31,018 nt of DNA from a virus: IMG/VR virus record IMGVR_UViG_3300006030_000068, positions 1-31,018 of that record; one strand, 5' to 3'. The position numbers were made by a program, and so were the translations under genes. This document shows, in pieces, positions 20,786 to 26,221 of the stretch. Under the pieces are notes generated by a model. It made no database searches, had not been told where the DNA came from, and saw nothing but the letters and a program-made list of their open reading frames with translations. Each line of letters starts with the position of its first letter. The stretch's first letter is position 1.

Positions 20786-22314
20786 TGGCCGGTTATTTTA
20801 TCGATCCCGGAATTGGAACCGGTGATGGTTCATCAGATTTAAGTCCTGCAGGAAGTTTGCCCGGTACGTTATCTGCAGGCACAAATTATTTAATTAAAGC
20901 AGGCACAACTTTACAACGATCTGCCGCAATATCTATTGCAAGCAAGGATGGTATTGTATTTGATACATGGTACGGCGCAGGGCAGGCGTCAATTGTTGCT
21001 AGTGCTCCGAACATTTCGCTGTTTAGCACTAGCGGAACAACCGCCACATTGACGTTAAATAACCTGAGTTTAACGAGTCTTGGCGGTGCGAATGTTATGT
21101 CATTTAACAGTCCGCTAACAAGTCTTATTTTAAGCGCCATTGAATCAATTTTACCTGGGGCATCTACAAACAATCATGTTAACTTCATATCAGGGCAATC
21201 AATATCCGGGGTGGATATCAGCAATCTTACGGTTGAGAACGGTAATCGAGCGTTATCTTTGTTGTGTAGTACAGCCAGCCTGACTTATGACAATTGGACG
21301 ATTGACGGCTTAATTGCATCCGGATTGCTCGATAGAATCATAAGACTGACAACGGAATCTACCAATAATGCCTGGTTAAGTTCTGTGTTTAACAATCTGA
21401 CAATCCAAAATGTTGACTGTGACAGAAATTACGGTGGGATATGGATCAGATCAGGTTACGATGCAAATTACCATAATCCGCCAGTTCAAGGGGACAATAT
21501 TCTACTTGAAGATATACGTTTAACTAATTCAGCAGAGTTCTCAGATAATACACTCCCAGGCGGTATCAGCCTTATTGGTTGCAAAAATAGCACTGTTCGG
21601 CGTGTAACCGGAATCAATCTAACAACTACTGGAGCTATAATTGGATCATCATCTAACGACAACATGATTTATGAGGAGAATTACTGCGAGCACGCTGTAT
21701 CAGTCAACGGTATAGATGGCGGCGGATTGTTCTGTGACCGCGGCACTAAAAACAGCACATTTAGATATAACACTGTTGTCGATTGCCCTGGTTATGATAC
21801 GGATGGTACTGTGTTGGCTGTGACCAATGCTGGTGGCGGGGTATGTATTTGGGATGCCACCAACAACAAAATCTATGGGCATGTTATTAAAGATTCCCGT
21901 TACGGTTTTAGCTATGGACACGCCAACGAAACTGGCAATCAAATTTTTAATAATACGGACATTGGTTGCACAGATGCCTCATTGATGAAACTCGGTACGA
22001 GTGCTTTGACTGGAAACATTACGCAACAAAACAACGTTTCAATTGGATCGGCTACACTACTATCGTATTCTGGTACGTCATATTGTACACAATCGGGGAA
22101 TCAGTTATTTGCAAATGCTTATGTCGCTGGGGTAAGACTGGATGGCAATGGCATCCCGTCAGGCATTATAAGTGGGTCAGGATGTGTAAGTGCTGGAACT
22201 GATTTAACTGCTTATTACGAAGATAAAAACGGTATAGCGTTTTTTTCGCCGCCAGATATTGGCGCATTTTCTATGCCGCGCGGGTCTGTAAACGGATTTG
22301 GCATATTTTGGTGA
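20785..22314 (+). CDS. Tail spike with right-handed parallel beta-helix
   Basis: This 509-residue protein has the repeated short strands and Asn-rich turns of a pectate-lyase-like beta-helix. Runs such as VDISNLTVENGNRALSLL, FNNLTIQNVDCDRNYGGIWI, ILLEDIRLTNSAEFSDN, NSTVRRVTGINLTTTGAII and NNKIYGHVIKDSRYGFSYG each give one coil. The N-terminal part (IDPGIGTGDGSSDLSPAG) is a typical opening for spike proteins, and C-terminal residues (LTAYYEDKNGIAFFSPPDIGAF) resemble the end cap of polysaccharide lyase-type helices. It likely binds or degrades surface polysaccharide. I cannot pick out catalytic residues, so enzymatic activity is unproven. Confidence 0.82.
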   Translation: MAGYFIDPGIGTGDGSSDLSPAGSLPGTLSAGTNYLIKAGTTLQRSAAISIASKDGIVFDTWYGAGQASIVASAPNISLFSTSGTTATLTLNNLSLTSLGGANVMSFNSPLTSLILSAIESILPGASTNNHVNFISGQSISGVDISNLTVENGNRALSLLCSTASLTYDNWTIDGLIASGLLDRIIRLTTESTNNAWLSSVFNNLTIQNVDCDRNYGGIWIRSGYDANYHNPPVQGDNILLEDIRLTNSAEFSDNTLPGGISLIGCKNSTVRRVTGINLTTTGAIIGSSSNDNMIYEENYCEHAVSVNGIDGGGLFCDRGTKNSTFRYNTVVDCPGYDTDGTVLAVTNAGGGVCIWDATNNKIYGHVIKDSRYGFSYGHANETGNQIFNNTDIGCTDASLMKLGTSALTGNITQQNNVSIGSATLLSYSGTSYCTQSGNQLFANAYVAGVRLDGNGIPSGIISGSGCVSAGTDLTAYYEDKNGIAFFSPPDIGAFSMPRGSVNGFGIFW

Positions 22315-22319
22315 TAACT

Positions 22320-22796
22320 ATGAAAATGAGCGATCACGGAAGATCTTTGCTGACCGAGTGGGAAGGATCAAGCAGCGAAGCTTATCAGGATATGGCTTGG
22401 CTTTGGACTATCGGAGTCGGTCATTTATTAACAAAAGACGAATTAACAAGCGGGAAAATCCTGATACTTGGCGAAGCGGTGAAATATCACGATGGCTTGA
22501 CTAGCTTACAAATTGATCGATTGCTAACGCAGGATCTAGCCGGAGCAGAAGGTGCGGTGAACAGCGGCGTTAATATCGGCCTGAATCAGAACCAGTTCGA
22601 CGCGCTTGTTTCGTTTGTGTTTAATGTGGGGCGGCAGGCTTTTTATCAATCCACATTACGCAGGATATTGAACGAAGCACGTTATACCAAAGTACCTGAA
22701 CAAATGCGGCGCTGGAAATGGTCGGGCGGTAAAGTTGATCACGGGTTAATCAATCGGCGTGAAAACGAAATCAAGTTATTCGAGGGCATGATATGA
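22320..22796 (+). CDS. Endolysin, GH24 lysozyme (T4-like)
   Basis: This 158-residue enzyme cleaves the peptidoglycan glycan strand. The catalytic triad is present with the exact family spacing: E15 in EWEG, D24 in YQDM and T30 in WTIGVGH, matching T4 lysozyme E11, D20 and T26. Later family blocks are FDALVSFVFNVG and QMRRWKWSGGKVDHGLINRRENEIKLF. No signal peptide or SAR segment is seen at the N-terminus, so release needs a holin. I chose the ATG at 22320 (MKMSDHG...), which has GGTGA upstream and aligns with usual GH24 starts; a TTG at 22308 and a GTG at 22311 are also in frame. The gene ends overlapping the next start (ATGA). Confidence 0.94.
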   Translation: MKMSDHGRSLLTEWEGSSSEAYQDMAWLWTIGVGHLLTKDELTSGKILILGEAVKYHDGLTSLQIDRLLTQDLAGAEGAVNSGVNIGLNQNQFDALVSFVFNVGRQAFYQSTLRRILNEARYTKVPEQMRRWKWSGGKVDHGLINRRENEIKLFEGMI

Positions 22797-23038
22797 AGAA
22801 AATATTATTGATTATTGCATTGCTAACATTGCTCGGATGCAAATCTGAGCAAGCTAAAGAGATGCTGCAAACAGCAAGCCGAGAAGCCAAGATCCTGAAT
22901 GCCAAATATTGCGCCGAAGAAAACGCGCATTGGCGCGAAGTGTTTATCACGGCAATCAGATCACAGATCCCGCTTTATCCTGATGGCGGTTATTGTGAGA
23001 TGAGAGAGCTTGTTAACGATCTGATCGAGGTGGTTTGA
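22793..23038 (+). CDS. Lipoprotein in lysis cassette
   Basis: This 81-residue protein has a type II signal peptide: MKKILLIIALLTLLGC with lipobox LLGC (13-16). The residue after the cysteine is lysine, so sorting to the outer membrane is expected. The mature part, about 66 residues, is helical at first (SEQAKEMLQTASREAKILNAKY) and then carries two more cysteines (CAEEN and GGYCEMREL). It overlaps the endolysin stop (ATGA). An outer-membrane spanin subunit is possible from position and lipidation, but it is not proline-rich like Rz1, and no long coiled-coil partner (Rz) is present. Confidence 0.72.
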   Translation: MKKILLIIALLTLLGCKSEQAKEMLQTASREAKILNAKYCAEENAHWREVFITAIRSQIPLYPDGGYCEMRELVNDLIEVV

Positions 23039-23124
23039 TGAAAGTGTTTTTGGCGTCAGTATTGGTATCGGCATTGATTGTTTTAGCATTCACATCAGGC
23101 GTCATTGTGCGCGGTTGGTTTTGA
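23038..23124 (+). CDS. 28-residue membrane peptide
   Basis: A tiny reading frame starts at an ATG that overlaps the preceding stop by one base (TGATG) and encodes a peptide that is nearly all membrane segment: MKVFLASVLVSALIVLAFTS then GVIVRGWF. It has one basic residue at each end, a simple single-span layout. The coupling to the lipoprotein and the placement before the holin-like gene favour real translation. Single-span toxin-like peptides can act as holins or pinholins, but length alone cannot show that. Confidence 0.55.
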   Translation: MKVFLASVLVSALIVLAFTSGVIVRGWF

Positions 23125-23142
23125 TTAAAAGGAGTGGTTTGT

Positions 23143-23427
23143 ATGAATAAAGTATCAGCAATATTTTCAATCCCTGATGTTTTGAAACAAGGAAAAATGG
23201 TTGCAAATCCGGCAGCCTGGAAAACTGGACAGATCACGGCATCTGTATTGTCTGCGCTATTGGTTACGCTGCTTAACTTGGGGCGAGTATTTGGCTATGA
23301 ATTACCGGTCACGGATGAGCAGATTAATATTATCAGTGCTGGTGTTGTTACACTTGTCGGCTTGTTCGTCGTACCCGTTGCGACAGTCGCAAGCACAGAA
23401 AAAATCGGATTTAAAGCTAACGATTAA
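23143..23427 (+). CDS. Holin-like protein, two membrane spans
   Basis: This 94-residue protein has a polar N-terminus, two membrane segments (about 31-50, ITASVLSALLVTLLNLGRVF, and 62-83, NIISAGVVTLVGLFVVPVATVA) and a short charged tail (EKIGFKAND). AAAGGAG lies eight bases before the ATG at 23143; an in-frame GTG at 23134 would overlap that site and is rejected. Two spans with both ends inside fit class II holins, which make the inner-membrane hole that frees the endolysin. The gene has a second, out-of-frame lipoprotein gene starting within it. Holin identity is from topology and place in the cassette. Confidence 0.75.
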   Translation: MNKVSAIFSIPDVLKQGKMVANPAAWKTGQITASVLSALLVTLLNLGRVFGYELPVTDEQINIISAGVVTLVGLFVVPVATVASTEKIGFKAND

Positions 23428-23518
23428 GCCGGTTATGTTAACGCTGGATCGCACCGAATTGCCTGGGTATGTACCAAATGCACAGGCAATCGGGATAAAG
23501 ATTAGGATTGAGTTTTAA
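23297..23518 (+). CDS. Nested out-of-frame lipoprotein (possible o-spanin)
   Basis: A second reading frame begins inside the holin-like gene and continues 91 bases beyond its end, filling what would otherwise be a gap. From the ATG at 23297 it gives 73 residues; a second ATG at 23315 gives 67. Either way a type II signal peptide follows: SRLILSVLVLLHLSAC with lipobox LSAC and serine after it. The mature part is basic then ends ELPGYVPNAQAIGIKIRIEF. GGGCGAG lies nine bases before 23297; 23315 has no good site. The frame being open past the holin stop and the clean lipobox support it. Nesting of a lipoprotein in a lysis gene recalls Rz/Rz1, though the host gene here is not Rz-like. Confidence 0.65.
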   Translation: MNYRSRMSRLILSVLVLLHLSACSSYPLRQSQAQKKSDLKLTIKPVMLTLDRTELPGYVPNAQAIGIKIRIEF

Positions 23519-23520
23519 CT

Positions 23521-23832
23521 ATGCGTAAATTGTTAACTATTATTGTATGTACACTGTTAACGGCATATGTTTATGCCGAGTCGACAATAAACACAGATCC
23601 GCGTTATTGTGGTGAGCCGAAGCGAAGCGCATCAGGACGCATCATACGCAGCATTACAGAACGAAATAGATTTGAGGCTATCTACCCATTGCCTGCACAA
23701 TTTAAACGCGATGAGTGGCAAGTAGATCACGTTATCCCGTTAAAATCTGGTGGCTGTGATAAATTATTCAATATGCAATGGCTGCCGAAAAAGATAAAAA
23801 CTTGTGCGGGCGATATGTGCAAAGATCGATAG
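23521..23832 (+). CDS. Secreted HNH nuclease
   Basis: This 103-residue protein has a cleavable signal peptide (MRKLLTIIVCTLLTAYVYA, cut after A19), so the mature enzyme should act in the periplasm. The HNH motif is clear: WQVDHVIPLKSGG with D69 and H70, then FNMQWLP with N84. Four cysteines in the mature part (C30, C79, C95, C100) can form two disulphides or bind a metal. It is the last gene of the rightward operon, straight after the lysis genes, with its ATG two bases after the previous stop. It may destroy DNA in the periplasm (for example from superinfecting phages), or host DNA at lysis; both roles are inference. Confidence 0.85.
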   Translation: MRKLLTIIVCTLLTAYVYAESTINTDPRYCGEPKRSASGRIIRSITERNRFEAIYPLPAQFKRDEWQVDHVIPLKSGGCDKLFNMQWLPKKIKTCAGDMCKDR

Positions 23833-23975
23833 GTGTGAAACGTATTAACCTCAATACCCAAATAATCGGCGCATTGAGCGGCAGACCAGGGGCGTTTATC
23901 AAGCGGCACAGATGCACCGCTGATGTTATCCGATATTGCCCGGCTTAGTTTTTCTATTAGTTCAAGTTCGTTCAT
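23727..23975 (-). CDS. Short HTH protein, excisionase/AlpA-like, probably truncated
   Basis: This 82-residue reading frame begins one base after the stop of the preceding leftward gene (TGA C ATG), so translation coupling supports it. It starts MNELELIEKLSRAISDNISG and has a helix-turn-helix of the type found in excisionases and AlpA proteins (RPWSAAQCADYLGIEVNTFH). Such proteins usually go on with a proline-rich DNA-contact loop and another helix, but here the last 25 residues (SHCILNNLSQPPDFNGIT) look unlike the family. They lie opposite the HNH gene, overlapping it by 106 bases. The C-terminus may have been replaced where the two operons meet. A TTG at 24002 is an alternative start, less likely. 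Confidence 0.55.
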   Translation of the reverse strand: MNELELIEKLSRAISDNISGASVPLDKRPWSAAQCADYLGIEVNTFHTYRSLHISPAQVFIFFGSHCILNNLSQPPDFNGIT

Positions 23976-23976
23976 G

Positions 23977-24174
23977 TCAAAACCGAATTGGTGAAATATC
24001 AATTAATTGTTTTGCCGCCTCTAATTCTTCCCAAGTAATCAAATTTCCGCCGATCATAAGCCCATTATGAATAGCAAAAATACCAACCTCCAGGCCAGGA
24101 AAGCAATGTTCGTCAGGAACGTGAAGTTTCCATTCAGTTTGATCATATTTGTTTACACCTTCTCTTGTAATCAT
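23977..24174 (-). CDS. Small protein of unknown function, early operon
   Basis: This 65-residue protein begins MITREGVNKYDQTEWKLHV and ends NLITWEELEAAKQLIDISPIRF. It has a mixed alpha-beta look, with a central hydrophobic strand (GLEVGIFAIHNGLMIGG) and a final helix. No family is recognised. Its ATG overlaps the TGA of the broken small gene upstream, and its TGA is one base from the next start. Such chained overlaps are typical of phage early genes. Confidence 0.65.
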   Translation of the reverse strand: MITREGVNKYDQTEWKLHVPDEHCFPGLEVGIFAIHNGLMIGGNLITWEELEAAKQLIDISPIRF

Positions 24175-24311
24175 TTAATCCTCTCCATCCCTTCCTGCAA
24201 TTCTTCAATGATCAAAAAATCATATTCTTGATTAGGATCTTTGTACTCGTATCCAGGCTTGCACATTGATATATCTGATTCGCATGGATTTAGATCGTGT
24301 ATTCAATCCAT
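24171..24311 (-). pseudogene. Small early gene interrupted by an in-frame TGA
   Basis: Reading from the ATG at 24311, codon 3 is TGA (24305-24303), and after it the same frame stays open for 43 codons: IHDLNPCESDISMCKPGYEY then KDPNQEYDFLIIEELQEGMERIK. The only ATG after the stop is at 24266, giving 31 residues with no ribosome binding site. Reading TGG at codon 3 would give MDWIHDLNPCES, a natural-looking phage small protein. The remainder overlaps the next ATG (ATGA), as a real gene here would. Another ATG at 24319 with AAAGGA upstream runs in a different frame and stops after nine codons. A point mutation or sequencing error is the simplest reading. Confidence 0.45.
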
Positions 24312-24352
24312 TCGCTCATAATCAATCCTTTCTCTCATATAACTTAAACAAA

Positions 24353-24562
24353 TCAATTTTCATAATCTGGCTCATCTACCAAGTACATGTTGCGCGGCTT
24401 TGGTGCAACTCCGTCAAGCATTGAATCAAGTTTCCAGAATGTTTTGGCTCGTATTATTTGACCATCAACTTCTGTTACATATTCAGATCCTTCCATCCAC
24501 ACAAAAACAGGGAACTTTTCCCAATGCTTCAGGTGTAGCGTTATTGCTTCGTTTTTAGTCAT
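24353..24562 (-). CDS. Small protein of unknown function, early operon
   Basis: This 69-residue protein starts MTKNEAITLHLKHWEKFPVF and continues VWMEGSEYVTEVDGQIIRAKTFWKLDSMLDG, ending in an acidic tail (YLVDEPDYEN). It looks alpha-beta with several tryptophans. AGGG lies upstream of the ATG. It follows ssb in the leftward operon and is separated from the broken gene after it by about 40 bases. I do not recognise the family; small acidic early proteins of phages often bind host enzymes, but nothing here shows a target. Confidence 0.62.
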   Translation of the reverse strand: MTKNEAITLHLKHWEKFPVFVWMEGSEYVTEVDGQIIRAKTFWKLDSMLDGVAPKPRNMYLVDEPDYEN

Positions 24563-24595
24563 ATCCCTGCGCTTGCTTCGCCTCTGATTGTTTGC

Positions 24596-25009
24596 TCACC
24601 ATGGGATATCATCTCCTATATCTTCAAATCCGCTAGGCGGCTGTGATCTGGTCGTCTGTTTATCTTGCGCCGGTTCGCTAGGTTTCGATCCGAGCATTTT
24701 CATATCGGTAGCGATGATGTCTGTTGTGTAGCGTTCGATACCGTTCTTATCGGTATATTTCCTAGTTTGCATTCTGCCGGATATATATATCTGCTTTCCT
24801 TGAGTCACGAATTTGGAAACAATCTCCGCAAGTTTGCCGTAGATGGTTACATTTACCCATTCTGTACGTTCTTGTTTTTCACCGTTTTTGTCTTTGTAAT
24901 GATCATTGCATGCAAGCGACAAATTCACTACTTGATCGCCGTTTGTTAGATAGCGTGATTCAATCTTTCCTACATTGCCAATAAATTGACATAAATTAAG
25001 ACTTGCCAT
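24596..25009 (-). CDS. ssb: Single-stranded DNA-binding protein
   Basis: This 137-residue protein covers single strands during phage replication and recombination. The OB-fold is clear: NLCQFIGNVGKIESRYLTNG, VVNLSLACNDHY, RTEWVNVTIYGKLAEIVSKFVTQG, QIYISGRMQTRKYTDKNGIERYT. A polar linker follows, and the C-terminal tip reads FEDIGDDIPW; most SSB tips end in DDIPF, so the final residue is Trp rather than Phe. The tip recruits partner proteins such as recombination and repair enzymes. The ATG lies inside the 3' end of the HNH gene (14-base overlap) and uses GGGAG there. It belongs with ERF and the YqaJ exonuclease. A shortened second ssb lies 490 bases upstream. Confidence 0.95.
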   Translation of the reverse strand: MASLNLCQFIGNVGKIESRYLTNGDQVVNLSLACNDHYKDKNGEKQERTEWVNVTIYGKLAEIVSKFVTQGKQIYISGRMQTRKYTDKNGIERYTTDIIATDMKMLGSKPSEPAQDKQTTRSQPPSGFEDIGDDIPW

Positions 25010-25466
25010 TGTATTGCTCCCTATTTATGAATTTTGCGTTTTCAGGCTTGTTTTTTATCCAGTAAGACACCGTACCGCTGCTTAAATTAAGTAAGCGCTC
25101 AGCCTCGTTTATGCTCCCATAAAAAACACCAAGAACCATAACTGGCTTGGATTGAGAATGCCTTATCCCAGACCTGGCTCTGCCACTGTTTTTCATATCA
25201 AGCATATTTTCTTTATGAGTTCCAACGCGCAAATGATTTGGATTTATGCATAGTTTGTTATGGCATGTATGCAGAATTTCAAACCCATGAGGTATGGGGC
25301 CGTTATGTAATTCATAACTCAGCCTGTGACACCCAACAAACTTGCCAAATGCTTTTATATGCCCATATCCAGATGATCCACATAAACCTTTCCACTCTAT
25401 GCACCCGTTTTCTAATTTAATAGTGTTTTCATAAAGTCTTTGAAACGGTGGTTTTTTTGTTGGCAT
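24996..25466 (-). CDS. HNH homing endonuclease with C-terminal HTH (NUMOD1-like)
   Basis: This 156-residue protein is a free-standing homing endonuclease. The N-terminal part has GCIEWKGLCGSSGYGHI, then the HNH_3 pattern: HRLSYELHNG (H47), FEILHTCHNKLCINPNHLRVG (H66, H69, N75, N77, H78) and THKENMLDM. The C-terminal 45 residues (VMVLGVFYGSINEAERLLNL then SSGTVSYWIKNK) form a NUMOD1-like helix-turn-helix that would bind the target. These enzymes cut a cognate gene that lacks the insertion and spread by repair. It lies between a shortened ssb and an intact ssb. The ribosome binding site is weak and follows an inverted repeat. Confidence 0.9.
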   Translation of the reverse strand: MPTKKPPFQRLYENTIKLENGCIEWKGLCGSSGYGHIKAFGKFVGCHRLSYELHNGPIPHGFEILHTCHNKLCINPNHLRVGTHKENMLDMKNSGRARSGIRHSQSKPVMVLGVFYGSINEAERLLNLSSGTVSYWIKNKPENAKFINREQYNGKS

Positions 25467-25477
25467 GATTTTTATCC

Positions 25478-25503
25478 GGTGAAATTTCAGCCATTATTTC
25501 ACC
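25478..25503 (-). promoter_or_regulatory. Inverted repeat at the ssb-remnant/HNH junction
   Basis: GGTGAAAT (25478-25485) and ATTTCACC (25496-25503) form an 8-bp stem with a 10-base loop. It covers the stop codon of the ssb remnant and lies 11 bases before the HNH start. Free-standing homing endonucleases often carry hairpins that hold back their own translation, and this one is placed to do so (inferred). Confidence 0.5.
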
Positions 25504-25633
25504 ACATAAATCTTTTGTCAACATATATGATTGCTAAGGTTATATTCGTAACCGCTTCACCATTTGACATATAGCGAGTTTCCGGGTCTTTCCCAAGCAA
25601 ACCAATGAGTATTGCTTTATTTACTGATGCCAT
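25499..25633 (-). pseudogene. Truncated ssb remnant
   Basis: From an ATG at 25633 with GGAGA ten bases upstream, 44 codons read [35 protein letters not shown], then IYVDKRFMW and stop. The first 35 residues match the classical bacterial SSB N-terminus (compare [31 protein letters not shown] in E. coli) better than the intact ssb downstream does. After residue 35 the similarity ends. The homing endonuclease follows directly, so the gene was probably cut short by its arrival. The ribosome binding site and start are intact, so a short peptide may still be made. Confidence 0.82.
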
Positions 25634-25657
25634 TTATATTTTTCTCCTGATTTAAAC

Positions 25658-26221
25658 CTATAATTTTCTCGGTTTATAAGAATGTTTTTTAAAGATGCCA
25701 TCCATAAAACGATAAAATGATGGTGTAATTACGCGCGATGATGCGCGGCTGCTTTTTATCCCCATTGTCACAGAAACATTATGATATTGATTGTAAGAAC
25801 AATTCAACTCTTTTAATGTCTCTTCCTTACCTTTCCCGGCTAAAATCTGCAAGAAAATTTTCTCTGACATGGACATCTTAAAAAGATTATATTTTTTCCG
25901 TACCACGGTTATATAAGAATCAACCGTGTAATTAGAAATTACTTTTCCTGTTGAATCTATTGGTAATAGTTTTTTTTCGTCGAGATTGCTGTATACAAAA
26001 TGCAGCGGTACGTCGGCTTCGATTTCGGCTTTAATGGCTAGCATCAATTTGTCGCGAATTGCCGGAGCTAATGGTTTTGCTCGTGTGTTTTTTCGTTTGA
26101 TGTTGGTCTCGTCAGATTTAATAACTGTTATATAGTGCTCTTTGCTAATGAGCGGACAATACAGGCCAAGCAACACAAGCAAGCTTGGTGGGTGTAGTGG
26201 GTGCGGTCGCAAGGCTGTCAT
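25658..26221 (-). CDS. Basic protein of unknown function
   Basis: This 187-residue protein begins right after the helicase-methyltransferase stop (TAAATG). The first 30 residues are proline- and leucine-rich (TALRPHPLHPPSLLVLLGLY) and may not be part of the mature fold; the true start could lie further in. From about residue 40 it is basic and helical (SDETNIKRKNTRAKPLAPAI), with VDSYITVVRKKYNLFKMSMSEKIFLQILAGKGKEETLKELNCSYNQYHNV resembling a helix-turn-helix in its spacing. It ends KKHSYKPRKL. A DNA-binding regulator or replication protein would fit its place. I recognise no family. Confidence 0.65.
   Translation of the reverse strand: MTALRPHPLHPPSLLVLLGLYCPLISKEHYITVIKSDETNIKRKNTRAKPLAPAIRDKLMLAIKAEIEADVPLHFVYSNLDEKKLLPIDSTGKVISNYTVDSYITVVRKKYNLFKMSMSEKIFLQILAGKGKEETLKELNCSYNQYHNVSVTMGIKSSRASSRVITPSFYRFMDGIFKKHSYKPRKL

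Noticed and set aside
22298-22504. 68-residue reading frame overlapping the endolysin start
   Set aside because: It lies out of frame within the endolysin and spike genes with no ribosome binding site; the endolysin triad is in the other frame.
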